A DNA stretch of 64,000 nucleotides from positions 2,655,501-2,719,500 of the forward strand of contig FSRD01000001.1 of NCBI GenBank assembly GCA_900129675.1, read 5' to 3'. The notes under the pieces were generated by a model. The model worked only from the letters and a program-made list of their open reading frames with translations, made no database searches and was not told the DNA's origin. This document shows positions 1 to 8,025 of the stretch, in pieces. The stretch is from Bradyrhizobium erythrophlei. Lineage in GTDB: Bacteria; Pseudomonadota; Alphaproteobacteria; Rhizobiales; Xanthobacteraceae. The translations under genes were made by a program, and so were the position numbers. Position 1 is the stretch's first letter. Every line of letters starts with the position of its first letter.

Positions 1-60
1 GATTTTTGCGCAACTCCGGCGCATCGCGCGGCGGGAATGCGAAGCCGGACCTTGAGCAAC

Positions 61-125
61 GTCATTGCGAGGAGCGCAGCGGACGAAGCAATCCATTCTT
101 TCTTTATGCGGCGCTATGGATTGCT
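61..125. repeat. Left half of a palindromic intergenic repeat, split by the IS110 element
   Basis: Begins GTCATTGCGAGGAGC and runs to GGATTGCT. Intact copies at 7186, 8851 and 18981 continue with TTCGCGG; here that continuation is found only after the insertion, from about 1897. Confidence 0.8.
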
Positions 126-1898
126 CACATGGGGAAGGTGTGTGTCAAGAATTAGCAGTCACCTTTTAGTTCGACTGCGGTCCACCTTTTCGTCGCGACC
201 GCGGGCCCTGCAGGATGACGCGCGCAGATCAAGTCAAGGTCGGCCCTTCAGGGCCGCCGCGCAGCGGCTTGACCTTGAGTTGAGCGAGCACGTCATCATG
301 CTTGGAGCGTCGGGAACGATAGGAGTTGCTCGTGTTGGCGGTTCTGTCAGGGCATCTGCAATCCTCGCATTTGCGATCCAGGGGTCGAGCCGGTTCGACG
401 ATCTGGGTTGCTTGCCAGATCAAACTCACATTCGGTCGTCGCGCGAGGCGACTGCACCACGATTCCGCTTGCGGCGGGCAGGCTCGAGAGGACGAGACCC
501 TTCTTCGTTGCGGCGTTTCAAGCCATGCAATCCATCGGTTCGTCCACCCGGATCTTCCGAGACTGATCGGGCCTCGGCAGATGGGTTATGGTCGTTTTGT
601 TGCGCGCGGGCGGCGAAGCCCGCCGCTCGGCGCGGTCCGGGATCAGGCGGCGGGCTTCATCACGGCCCCCTCGATGACGACGCCTTGGGTGACATACTTC
701 CACAAGGCCACAAGAAGCTTGCGCGCCAGCGCCACGATCGCGCGCTTGCGGCCTTGCTGGCTTCGCTCTTTGAACCAGCGTGTCAGGGCCGACTGCGGCT
801 GGTGACGTACCCACAGCCAGGCGAGCTGGATCATCGTGGTCCGCAGCCTTGGATTGCCGGCCTTCGACACGCCCTGCTCGTGCCGGATGCCCCCGCTTTG
901 CCAGGGCGTCGCCGCAAGGCCCGCATAGGCGGCGACCTGGCGGCGGTTGGAGAACTGCCGGTAGAACGCCTCCGACCAGAGCACGGCCGCAAAGTTGGCG
1001 CCGAGCCCTTTCAAAGCCAGCAGCATCGCTACTGGATCCAGTGCGGCCTTCTCGTCTGCAGGCTTCTCTGCAGGCTTCCTGGCTGCGGCCAGCAGACCAT
1101 CCCGCTCGGCCTCGACCGCCTTGATCTGTTCCAGAAGCAGTTCGATCCGATCGAGTTCGCGGCCGATCTGCGCCCTCAAATGCGACGGCAGCTCTCGCCC
1201 GTCTCCGGTGCGCAACGTCTCAAGCCGCGACCGCCGATCCCGCCGCAAGGGCGCATAGTCGGATATCCCTTGCGAGAACAGAAGCCCCTTGATCCGGTTC
1301 ACATGGGTGATCCGCTCGGCGATCAATGCCTGGCGCTCGCGACAAAGCCTGCGGCGGTCCTCCTCCTCGGGCGAGGGCGCAACCACCATCGCGCAGACCC
1401 GTGGCTCGCCGCGCTTGTAGGCCAGAAGCGCCCGCAGCAGCGTCTCGCCATCGAGCCGGTCCGTCTTGGCCCGTCGTCGCCGGCGCGGCGTCGCAATCGA
1501 GGCGGGATCGACCACGTGGCTCTCGATCCCCTCCTGTTGCAGAACACGGTGCAGCCAGAACCCGTCCAGCCCCGCCTCCTGTATCGTGATGATCGGATAG
1601 CTTTGGCCGGTCCGGACCTCCGTCTTGCGCTTGAGCTCCGCAAACAGCGTCAAAAGCTCGGCCATATTGCCAGCCGCGACGCTGTGCTTGGACATCTTTT
1701 CGCCTTTGCCCGGCGACAGCGACGTCACAAGCCACGTCGAACGGCTCAGTTCCAGCGACACAAAAATTGCGCCAATATAAGTGCGGATAGCGGTCAGTCC
1801 GTCGGAAGGATGATCGAGCAACATCGTCGTCTCCAGGTTGAGAGGATCAGCAACCTCAGTCTGGCTTCAGACCTGGCCGCTATCCACCCCCATGGAAT
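126..1898 (-). mobile_element. IS110-family insertion sequence, about 1.77 kb
   Basis: The ends are inferred from the two halves of the interrupted repeat (61-125 and 1899-1956). CATGGGG at 128-134 is matched in inverted orientation by CCCCATG at 1887-1893, giving a short terminal inverted repeat. A CT dinucleotide may be duplicated at the junctions. The element carries one transposase (643-1824, minus), about 70 bp upstream of it and about 515 bp of non-coding sequence downstream of it. A long non-coding end is where IS1111-type members of this family are known to encode a guide RNA; no RNA boundary can be set by eye. CACCTTTT occurs twice near the low end (about 161-189), which could mean that a second IS end is nested there. 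Confidence 0.7.
643..1824 (-). CDS. IS110-family transposase (RuvC-like DEDD N-terminus plus Transposase_20 C-terminus)
   Basis: 393 aa. The N-terminus has the FVSLELSRSTW stretch, with Glu where many members have the first Asp of the DEDD site. It continues with TIQEAGLDGFW and TDRLDGETLL, which supply further acidic residues. A charged helical segment covers roughly residues 130-250. The C-terminus has LKGLGANFAAVL and the QGVSKAGNPRLR motif with the serine typical of Transposase_20. Length is slightly above the usual 320-390 aa. The reading frame is intact, so the element may still be active. Upstream starts are unlikely because the element ends about 70 bp away. Family assignment is firm; the IS1111-like subgroup is inferred only from the long 3-prime non-coding end. 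Confidence 0.93.
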   Translation of the reverse strand: MLLDHPSDGLTAIRTYIGAIFVSLELSRSTWLVTSLSPGKGEKMSKHSVAAGNMAELLTLFAELKRKTEVRTGQSYPIITIQEAGLDGFWLHRVLQQEGIESHVVDPASIATPRRRRRAKTDRLDGETLLRALLAYKRGEPRVCAMVVAPSPEEEDRRRLCRERQALIAERITHVNRIKGLLFSQGISDYAPLRRDRRSRLETLRTGDGRELPSHLRAQIGRELDRIELLLEQIKAVEAERDGLLAAARKPAEKPADEKAALDPVAMLLALKGLGANFAAVLWSEAFYRQFSNRRQVAAYAGLAATPWQSGGIRHEQGVSKAGNPRLRTTMIQLAWLWVRHQPQSALTRWFKERSQQGRKRAIVALARKLLVALWKYVTQGVVIEGAVMKPAA

Positions 1899-1956
1899 CT
1901 TCGCGGAGCCTGTCATCGGGCGCGCATTCGCGCGACCCGTTGGCTCGCAATGACGG
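1899..1956. repeat. Right half of the palindromic repeat interrupted by the IS110 element
   Basis: TTCGCGGAGCC through GGCTCGCAATGACGG. Joined to 61-125 it recreates a normal copy of the family. Confidence 0.8.
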
Positions 1957-1958
1957 CT

Positions 1959-2441
1959 TCACCGCGACAAATTCTGCAGCAGCAAATTCAACGCCGCGCC
2001 CGCAAAAGCCTGCATATTCGCCTGGCGGTCGGCGCTGCCGGTTTCCAGCGTGATCACCGCGTCGTTCGGGCCTGCCACCGCCATGCAGCTATGACCGGCG
2101 GCGTCGCCGTAGCGGTTGCCGGTCGGCCCGGTGGCGCCGGTCTCCGACAGGCCCCAGTCGGTGCCGAAGCGTTGCCGCATCTGGCTGGCGAGCAGTTTGG
2201 CGTAAGCCTCGGATGCTGAGCGGATGCCCTTCATGGCCTCGTCGGGAATGTCCATCAGGATCCGCCGCGCGTCGCGGGTGTAGATCACGCCGCCGCCGAG
2301 GAAATAGGCGGATGCGCCGGGCACCGCGAGCAGCGCGGCCGAGATCAGTCCGCCGGTGGAGGATTCCGCAACCGCGATGGTCTGTTTCCGCTCGATCAGT
2401 TTGGCGGCGATTTTCTCGGCGATCGTAACCAGCTCTTTCAT
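1959..2441 (-). CDS. CinA C-terminal-domain protein (nicotinamide-nucleotide amidase type)
   Basis: 160 aa, the size of a stand-alone CinA C-terminal domain (PncC type). This domain deamidates NMN to nicotinate mononucleotide in pyridine-nucleotide salvage, in the cytoplasm. The hallmark AVAESSTGG is at about residues 23-31 and contains the expected catalytic serine; GVIYT and SETGATGP further along are also typical. No N-terminal MoCF-like domain is present. It starts 1 bp from the end of the next minus-strand gene, so the two are probably co-transcribed. The stop codon lies 3 bp from the repeat split by the IS element. Enzyme activity is inferred from the family. Confidence 0.88.
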   Translation of the reverse strand: MKELVTIAEKIAAKLIERKQTIAVAESSTGGLISAALLAVPGASAYFLGGGVIYTRDARRILMDIPDEAMKGIRSASEAYAKLLASQMRQRFGTDWGLSETGATGPTGNRYGDAAGHSCMAVAGPNDAVITLETGSADRQANMQAFAGAALNLLLQNLSR

Positions 2442-2442
2442 C

Positions 2443-3420
2443 TCAACTCCGGTGCAGGATTCGTTTCAGCAAAGGTTTGTTCTCGGCAGCAGGCTTGTCG
2501 GCGAGCGAATGATAGACCACGCGAATAAAATTCCTGGCGGCGAGATCGGTCGGCGCCCATTTGGCATCGAGATCGGCGAACGGCTTTGCCGCCACCAATT
2601 CGTCCTCGCTCTTGCCGTCCTTCACCAGCTTCGCCATCCGGTCGCGCGCGGTGACCAGCATGGTGCGATACTCCTTGAGCGCCGCCTTGTCGGCGGCGAT
2701 CGGGCCATGGCCGGGCACGATCCGGCTCCTGGCGTTGGTCAGCTTGAGATAGGCGTCCGTGGCCGCGATCATGCCCTTGATGTTGCCGCCATTGGCGAAG
2801 TCGATATTGGGATAGCGGCCGTTGGTGAAGGTGTCGCCGGTCGCGAGCACGTTGGCGGTCTTGAACCAGACATAGGTGTCGCCGTCGGTATGGGCGTTGG
2901 CGATGTGCTTGAGGTCGGCGATGCGGCCGTCCAACCGGATCTTGAACGCGCCGGTATAGGTCTTCCCAGGCAGGGCGCCCGGCGCCGCCGGCGGCGTCCT
3001 GGCGCCGGTCAGGCCGTTGGTGGTCCCGGTGGCGAGCCGGGTCTTGACGTTGACTTCCGATACGACGACGGCGCCGTCCCTGGCGAAGGGCTCGTTGCCG
3101 CCGGTGTGATCGCCGTGAAAATGCGTGTTGATCAGATATTTGACCGGCAGGTTGGAGATCACGGCAATCGCCGCCTTGATCTTGTCATGCAGCGGCGCGA
3201 ACTCGCTATCAATCATAATGATGCCGTCTTGCGCGGTCGCCACGGTGATGTTGCCGCCCTGGCCTTCGAGCATGTAGACGCCGTCGCCGAGGTCGGTGGT
3301 CTTGATTTCGACCTTGGAGAAATCGACCGGGGGTGGTGCAGCGGCGGGCGGTTGCTGTGCACCCGCAAACCCGGTCAGCAGCACGGCGGTCGCAACAACG
3401 GCCAATCCAGCCCGAATCAT
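2443..3420 (-). CDS. Exported metallo-beta-lactamase-fold hydrolase
   Basis: 325 aa from the chosen ATG at 3420, which has GGGGAG about 8 nt upstream and begins with a clear signal peptide (MIRAGLAVVATAVLLTGFAGA). A reading frame extends to 3480 but would bury that signal. The zinc motif HFHGDH is at residues 100-105; GDTF at about 200 and a PGHGP segment near 240 supply further ligands of the fold. The protein should be periplasmic. The fold covers lactamases, quorum-quenching lactonases, alkylsulfatase-like and glyoxalase-like enzymes; the sequence does not choose among them. It is followed directly by the CinA-like gene. Confidence 0.85.
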   Translation of the reverse strand: MIRAGLAVVATAVLLTGFAGAQQPPAAAPPPVDFSKVEIKTTDLGDGVYMLEGQGGNITVATAQDGIIMIDSEFAPLHDKIKAAIAVISNLPVKYLINTHFHGDHTGGNEPFARDGAVVVSEVNVKTRLATGTTNGLTGARTPPAAPGALPGKTYTGAFKIRLDGRIADLKHIANAHTDGDTYVWFKTANVLATGDTFTNGRYPNIDFANGGNIKGMIAATDAYLKLTNARSRIVPGHGPIAADKAALKEYRTMLVTARDRMAKLVKDGKSEDELVAAKPFADLDAKWAPTDLAARNFIRVVYHSLADKPAAENKPLLKRILHRS

Positions 3421-3571
3421 GAAAATTCTCCCCAGTGCCCAAATCATCCCTACGCCATGTTTCCTAGCACACGAGACCATCGTTTGCGAAAGTTGCGGGC
3501 GGCAGGCGAGCCTGCTTGAATGCGAAGCAAGAACAAGATGCCTTGAGCATGCGCCTTAACGAGGAAACATC

Positions 3572-4657
3572 ATGACCGCACCGATCGCGGCTGGCGTGGA
3601 TTGCGATCTGCATCCCGCCGTGCCGCATCTCACCAGCCTGCTGCCGTATATGAACGATTACTGGCGCGACCAGGTCACGACGCGCGGCATGACCGACCTG
3701 ATCTCGCAGTCCTATCCGGTCAATTCGCCGATCTCGGCGCGGCCGGACTGGCGGCCGGCGCAGGGCAAGCCGGGCTCGAGCCTCGAGGACATGAAACGGC
3801 AGGCGCTCGACCCGTATCGCGTGAGCTTTGGTATCTGCAATCCGCTCTACGGCGTGCAGATGGTATTCTCTGAGGATATGGCGGATGCGTTCTGCCGCGC
3901 GCTGAACGACTGGCTGGTGAAGGAATGGCTCGACAAGGACGAACGCCTGCGCGGCTCGATCGTGATCCCGGTGCAAAGCATCGAGAAGTCGGTGGCGGAG
4001 ATCGAGCGCTGCGCCAAAGACAAGCGCTTCGTCCAGGTGCTGATGCTGGTCATGGGCGATATGCCGCTCGGCAAGCGTCACTACTGGCCGATCTATGCCG
4101 CGGCCGAAAAACTGGGTCTGCCGATCGGCGTCCACGCCGGCAGCAATTATCATAACCCGCCGACCTCGGTCGGCTGGGGCTCCTACCACATCGAGGATTA
4201 CGTCGCCCAGGCGCAGGCGTTCCAGACCCAATTGACCAGCCTGATCGTCGAGGGCGTGTTCGCGCGCCATCCGAACCTCAAGATGGTGATGCTGGAATCG
4301 GGCTTCACCTGGCTGCCGGCCTATCTGTGGCGGCTGCATAAATTCTGGCGCGGCGTCCGGATGGAAACGCCCTGGGTCGACCGCGCGCCGCTGGAAATTG
4401 TGCGCAGCAACATCCGCTTCTCGCTGCAGCCGGTCGATGCGCCGCCCGATCCGACCACGCTAAATCGCCTGTTAGACCATATGCAGTCGGACGAATTGCT
4501 CCTATTCTCGACTGACTATCCGCACTGGCAATTCGACGGCGACAAGGTGCTGCCGGACGGGATTTCGCCGGATCTTGTGCGCAAGATCATGATCGATAAT
4601 CCGTTCGCGACTTACGGCCGCCTCAAGCAGCCAGCGATCAAGGAGACGACGCCATGA
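3572..4657 (+). CDS. Amidohydrolase family 2 protein (ACMSD-like TIM barrel), copy 1
   Basis: 361 aa. The N-terminal VDCDLHP motif is a variant of the DxHxH metal site; GVHAGSNYHN near residue 190 and FSTDYPHWQ near 315 provide the later His and Asp ligands seen in Amidohydro_2 enzymes. ATG at 3572 follows AACGAGGAAA. The last 4 bp overlap the start of the next gene (ATGA), so translation is probably coupled. The family includes decarboxylases and hydrolases of aromatic-ring-cleavage products. With the paralogue and Rieske protein downstream, a role in degrading an aromatic or cyclic acid is plausible, but the substrate is unknown. Confidence 0.87.
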   Translation: MTAPIAAGVDCDLHPAVPHLTSLLPYMNDYWRDQVTTRGMTDLISQSYPVNSPISARPDWRPAQGKPGSSLEDMKRQALDPYRVSFGICNPLYGVQMVFSEDMADAFCRALNDWLVKEWLDKDERLRGSIVIPVQSIEKSVAEIERCAKDKRFVQVLMLVMGDMPLGKRHYWPIYAAAEKLGLPIGVHAGSNYHNPPTSVGWGSYHIEDYVAQAQAFQTQLTSLIVEGVFARHPNLKMVMLESGFTWLPAYLWRLHKFWRGVRMETPWVDRAPLEIVRSNIRFSLQPVDAPPDPTTLNRLLDHMQSDELLLFSTDYPHWQFDGDKVLPDGISPDLVRKIMIDNPFATYGRLKQPAIKETTP

Positions 4658-5763
4658 ACATCCAGTTCCGCGACCGTCCGGAGCAGGCGCCCGCCGCCAG
4701 CGTCAAGACCGCGATCGCCGATTGCGATATCCATCCGGCCCGCGCGACGCCGACCGAGCTGGGCCCGTATCTGGCAAAACGCTGGCACGAACATCTCCAG
4801 ACCTACGGCAAGCACGCCTATCAGGGCATGATGGAGGGGCCGCCCTATCCGAAGGCGCAGCCGAATGCGTCGCGCCGCGACGCCTATCCGCCGGAGGGCG
4901 GGCCGCAGGGCTCGTCGCTGTCCTTCATGCAGAAGCAGCATCTCGATCCCAATAATGTCGCGCTCGGCGTGCTCAACCCGCTCGCCACCGGGCAGGGTAT
5001 CCGCAATCAGGATCTCGCCGGCGCAATCTGCTCCGCGATCAACGACTGGCAGATCGAGAAATGGACAGCCAGGGATTCGCGGCTGAAGGGTTCTGTCGTC
5101 GTCGCCAATGAAGACGGCGTGGCCGCGGCCGCCGAAATCCGCAAGCGCGCAGGCGACAGGAATTTCGTCCAGGTGCTGCTCTTGAGCCGCAACGTCGAGC
5201 CGCTCGGCCAGCGCCGCTATTGGCCGATCTACGAAGCCGCGCAAGAGATTGGCCTTCCGGTCGGCGTGCACGCCTTCGGCTTCGGCGGCAATCCGATCAC
5301 CGCCTCGGGCTGGCCGAGCTATTATATCGAAGAGATGGTCGGCCATTCGCAGTGCCAGCAGACCGCGCTGGCCAGCATCGTGCTGGAAGGCGTGTTCGAG
5401 CGCTATCCAAAACTGAAAATGGTCATGATCGAAGCCGGCTTTGGCTGGGCGCCGTCGCTGGCGTGGCGGCTGGACAAAAATTTTGAGCGGCTGCACAGCG
5501 AGGTGCCGCAGCTCAAGCGCAAGCCGTCGGAATATATCCGTGACCACATCTGGTGGACCACGCAGCCGATGGAAGATCCGGAGCGGCGCGACCATCTGTT
5601 CGAGCTGATCGAGTGGATCGGCTGGGACAAATTGCTGTTCGCGACCGACTACCCGCATTGGGATTACGACGAGCCGTCGCGCGTGCTGCCGGCCGGCGTC
5701 AGCGACACCAACCGCGAAGCGTTCTATCTCGGCAATGCGAAGAAGCTGTACGGGATCGCCTAG
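4654..5763 (+). CDS. Amidohydrolase family 2 protein, copy 2
   Basis: 369 aa, a divergent paralogue of the preceding gene with the same order of motifs: ADCDIHP at the N-terminus, GVHAFGFGGN in the middle, FATDYPHWDYD near the end. The two share stretches such as the YWPIYEAA region and EGVFERYPKLKMVMIE. The start overlaps the previous stop by 4 bp. Paired paralogues suggest a heteromeric enzyme or two steps on related substrates; that is inference. The stop abuts a palindromic repeat at 5763. Confidence 0.87.
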   Translation: MNIQFRDRPEQAPAASVKTAIADCDIHPARATPTELGPYLAKRWHEHLQTYGKHAYQGMMEGPPYPKAQPNASRRDAYPPEGGPQGSSLSFMQKQHLDPNNVALGVLNPLATGQGIRNQDLAGAICSAINDWQIEKWTARDSRLKGSVVVANEDGVAAAAEIRKRAGDRNFVQVLLLSRNVEPLGQRRYWPIYEAAQEIGLPVGVHAFGFGGNPITASGWPSYYIEEMVGHSQCQQTALASIVLEGVFERYPKLKMVMIEAGFGWAPSLAWRLDKNFERLHSEVPQLKRKPSEYIRDHIWWTTQPMEDPERRDHLFELIEWIGWDKLLFATDYPHWDYDEPSRVLPAGVSDTNREAFYLGNAKKLYGIA

Positions 5764-5807
5764 CATGATCCGAAAACGTGGGTACCGGTTTTTCGAAAAG
5801 ATCATGC
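5763..5807. repeat. Short palindromic repeat (GCATGATCC ... GATCATGC type)
   Basis: The arms GCATGATC and GATCATGC enclose a GTGGGTACCGG core. It resembles a repeat common in Bradyrhizobiaceae and would form a hairpin in the transcript between the amidohydrolase and Rieske genes. Confidence 0.65.
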
Positions 5808-5818
5808 GGAATTAAAAA

Positions 5819-6232
5819 ATGGTTCGTCATGTCATCGCCCCGGTGGACGAGTTGCCACCGGGAACGCGAAAGTTTCTCACCATCGACGAGCGGCCGATCG
5901 CGGTTTTCAATATCAACGGCGAGTTCTTCGGCCTGTTGAACCGCTGCCCGCATCAGGGCGCAGCGCTGTGCGAAGGCCCGCTGATCGGGCTCGCGACATC
6001 GTCCGATCCCGGCGAGATCGAATATACCAGGCTCAGCGAGATCCTCCGCTGCCCCTGGCACGGCTGGGAATTCGATATCCGCACCGGACAATCCTATTGC
6101 GACCCCAAACGCTTCCGCGCCAAGGCGTATCCGGTCAATGTCGAGCCGGGGTCAGCCGTGGTGAAGGGGCCGTATGTCGCGGAGACGTTGGCGGTGTCGG
6201 TCGAGAGCGACTACGTGGTGGTGGATTTGTGA
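5819..6232 (+). CDS. Rieske [2Fe-2S] ferredoxin-type protein
   Basis: 137 aa with both cluster-binding halves: CPHQGAAL (Cys and His) near residue 45 and CPWHGWEFD near residue 79. A small Rieske protein with no catalytic domain normally carries electrons to an oxygenase or acts as an accessory redox module. It follows the two amidohydrolases in the same orientation with only a hairpin repeat between, so the three form a likely operon. About 15 extra residues between the two motifs (ATSSDPGEIEYTRLSE) lengthen the usual loop. The last codons and the following repeat are duplicated downstream of hsp20 (7160-7179). Confidence 0.88.
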   Translation: MVRHVIAPVDELPPGTRKFLTIDERPIAVFNINGEFFGLLNRCPHQGAALCEGPLIGLATSSDPGEIEYTRLSEILRCPWHGWEFDIRTGQSYCDPKRFRAKAYPVNVEPGSAVVKGPYVAETLAVSVESDYVVVDL

Positions 6233-6238
6233 CCCCTC

Positions 6239-6357
6239 GTCATTGCGAGGAGCGCTTGCGACGACTTGTCCGCCGTAGCTCAACGAGCGAAGGCGGAAGC
6301 AATCCACTCTTCCTCTACGTGGCACGATGGATTGCTTCGCTGCGCTCGCAATGACGG
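6239..6357. repeat. Palindromic intergenic repeat (GTCATTGCGAGGAGC family)
   Basis: Runs from GTCATTGCGAGG to CTCGCAATGACGG. A related copy lies at 7186-7339, on the other side of hsp20. Confidence 0.85.
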
Positions 6358-6498
6358 CATTGGACATGCCCCATGAGGTCCATCCCAAGGTCCCGCGATC
6401 GGGGATATAGCGCACCCGGCTCGGACGTCAGCGATGTCGCCACGGAACAAAAACTCGGTTCTGAAAGCAAAGTTTTTGGTCGGAAAAATTCAGCCGTT

Positions 6499-6512
6499 TT
6501 GCGCTAGATCAA
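6499..6512 (+). promoter_or_regulatory. Candidate FixK2/FNR-type box upstream of hsp20
   Basis: TTGCGCTAGATCAA fits the Bradyrhizobium FixK2 pattern TTG(A/C)-N6-(T/G)CAA. A site centred at about 6505.5 would place transcription start near 6546 if the usual -40.5 spacing applies, leaving a leader of about 28 nt. This suggests induction at low oxygen. Confidence 0.55.
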
Positions 6513-6549
6513 CGCCGCCAGTGCCGGGAGGAGCAACATTTTTGACGTA

Positions 6550-6570
6550 TTCTCTAAGCTATGGAGAGAA
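6550..6570 (+). promoter_or_regulatory. Hairpin covering the hsp20 ribosome-binding site (possible RNA thermometer)
   Basis: TTCTCT (6550-6555) pairs fully with AGAGAA (6565-6570) across a 9-nt loop, and the likely Shine-Dalgarno GGAGAG (6563-6568) is mostly in the 3-prime arm. The ATG is at 6574. A weak A/U-rich stem over the ribosome-binding site is how small-heat-shock thermometers work. It does not match the long ROSE type. Confidence 0.45.
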
Positions 6571-6573
6571 CAG

Positions 6574-7080
6574 ATGAGCCTTCCGAGATTGTGGACGAGT
6601 AGCCAAGAGCTGGATCCGTTCCGAGCCATGCGGCGCGAACTGGAAAACATGTTTCGTGCTTTCGACCAAAGTTCGTCCTCCCCGAACATTGGGGCGGGCG
6701 CCCCGCCAATCAGTGTGGCGGAAACAAAAGATGCTATCGAGGTGACAGCCGAACTTCCCGGCGTGGACGAGAAAGACATCAAGGTCAGCCTTGATGAAAA
6801 CCAGTTGGTCATTTCCGGTGAGAAAAAGGTGGAGAGTACCAAGGAGGAAAAGGACTGGCATGTCGAGGAGCGGAGCTACGGCTCATTCTATCGATCTATG
6901 TCTCTGCCTTTCGAGCCGGAAGACGGAGCCGTCGACGCACATTTCGACAAGGGCGTGCTGCGTCTCACAATCAGGAAGCCCGCCAAGGCGACGAAGATCA
7001 CCAAGACAATCAACGTCAAGACGGGAGCTCCACCGAGCGTGGATACCGAGAAGACGGCTGCGCCGAACAAGGCCGCTTAG
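6574..7080 (+). CDS. Hsp20/alpha-crystallin small heat-shock protein
   Basis: 168 aa. A holdase chaperone expected to form oligomers in the cytoplasm and keep unfolding proteins soluble. The alpha-crystallin domain spans about residues 47-145, with PGVDEKDIKVSLDENQL as its early strands and FDKGVLRLTIRKP, containing the G-x-L motif, near its end. The N-terminus (LDPFRAMRRELENMFRAFD) is typical of the class in which a DPF motif precedes an amphipathic helix. Upstream are a candidate FixK2 box and a ribosome-binding-site hairpin. The gene lies between two direct copies of a repeat that include a copied Rieske-gene tail, which points to insertion or rearrangement here. Confidence 0.95.
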   Translation: MSLPRLWTSSQELDPFRAMRRELENMFRAFDQSSSSPNIGAGAPPISVAETKDAIEVTAELPGVDEKDIKVSLDENQLVISGEKKVESTKEEKDWHVEERSYGSFYRSMSLPFEPEDGAVDAHFDKGVLRLTIRKPAKATKITKTINVKTGAPPSVDTEKTAAPNKAA

Positions 7081-7159
7081 TCCCTGACCGTCGTTGCAAG
7101 AATGCTCAGAGGCCGGAATTGTTTGACCCAATTCCAGCCGCTGGCGGGAGTGAGCAGGG

Positions 7160-7339
7160 TACGTGGTGGTGGATTTGTGCCCCCCGTCATTGCGAGGAGC
7201 GCTTCCGACGACCTGTCCGCCGTAGCCCAACGGGCGAAGGCGGAAGCAATCCATCTATCCGTTATGCCGTGACATGGATTGCTTCGCGGAGCCCGTTATC
7301 GGGCGCGCGTTCGCGCAACCCGTTGGCTTGCAATGACGG
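7160..7339. repeat. Duplicated tail of the Rieske gene plus palindromic repeat
   Basis: Positions 7160-7179 are identical over 20 nt to 6212-6231, the last codons of the Rieske gene. They are followed at 7186-7339 by a palindromic repeat resembling that at 6239. The second copy has no reading frame feeding it. Confidence 0.75.
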
Positions 7340-7359
7340 TGTAAGACGGTGCGCCCCAC

Positions 7360-8025
7360 TCATGCTGCCGAAACGGCTGGCTCGGACAGGTCGGGGTCAG
7401 CTGCCGATTGTACCGGAGCCGCTCTCGCGATCAGGCGGTCGAGATTCCGGACATTCTGCGGCTCGATGAACTTGACGGCGATCCCGTCACGCAGCAGCCG
7501 AACGACGCGGCCGATGCAGGCGCCGACCGCGAGCGGCATGCCAACGGGCGGTTGCACGGCGGCCGACACCGCAACGCCGGAGGCCGAGACATCGATGATG
7601 AAGCAGGGATGGATCGATCCATCCGCCAGCGTCAATATGGAATGCGGATGTGGCGGGACGATGCGCGCATGCCTTCTGCCATCGAGAATCGTCGAATCTT
7701 TCTGCTTCTTCTCGATCCAGGTCAGCATGTCGGAGAGTTTTTCGCGCCTGGCGCGGGTCATCTCCAGCTCGAGCAGGAAGCTGCCATGCATCGTGTCACT
7801 GATGCTGCCTTCGAATTTGCCGAAGTCGCGAAAATAGGAGGTGAGACGGTCGCCGACCTTGCCGACCACGGGGACGTCGACAATCATCCGGAACGGCGAC
7901 ACGCGCGTGGTGCGGCAGGCAAAGGTGCGAAGCTTGCCCTGCGGGTCATACCAGTTCGGAAGCGTGTAGCTTCCGCTGACCACGACGTTCACCGCTCGCT
8001 GGTTGAGAAAATCCTGAACTGGCAC
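7360..8025 (-). CDS. PilZ-domain protein (probable c-di-GMP receptor)
   Basis: 221 aa. The C-terminal part carries a PilZ signature: RRHAR near residue 116, the RxxxR-type c-di-GMP-binding motif, followed about 25 residues later by IDVSASGVAV, the (D/N)xSxxG motif. The N-terminal half (VVVSGSYTLP, CRTTRVSPFRM) resembles a degenerate second PilZ or YcgR-N-like domain. Such proteins link c-di-GMP to motility or polysaccharide output. It is monocistronic between repeat-filled regions. The partner is unknown. Confidence 0.85.
   Translation of the reverse strand: MPVQDFLNQRAVNVVVSGSYTLPNWYDPQGKLRTFACRTTRVSPFRMIVDVPVVGKVGDRLTSYFRDFGKFEGSISDTMHGSFLLELEMTRARREKLSDMLTWIEKKQKDSTILDGRRHARIVPPHPHSILTLADGSIHPCFIIDVSASGVAVSAAVQPPVGMPLAVGACIGRVVRLLRDGIAVKFIEPQNVRNLDRLIARAAPVQSAADPDLSEPAVSAA

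Noticed and set aside
1..60. Possible end of an upstream gene
   Set aside because: Too short to identify; no known C-terminal motif is readable.
229..429. Short minus-strand frame at the low end of the IS element
   Set aside because: No ribosome-binding site or family. It lies in the non-coding end where a guide RNA is more likely.
37..1953. Long plus-strand open frame of 638 codons
   Set aside because: It runs antisense through the IS110 transposase and across the interrupted repeats. The translation is Arg/Pro-rich with no domain.
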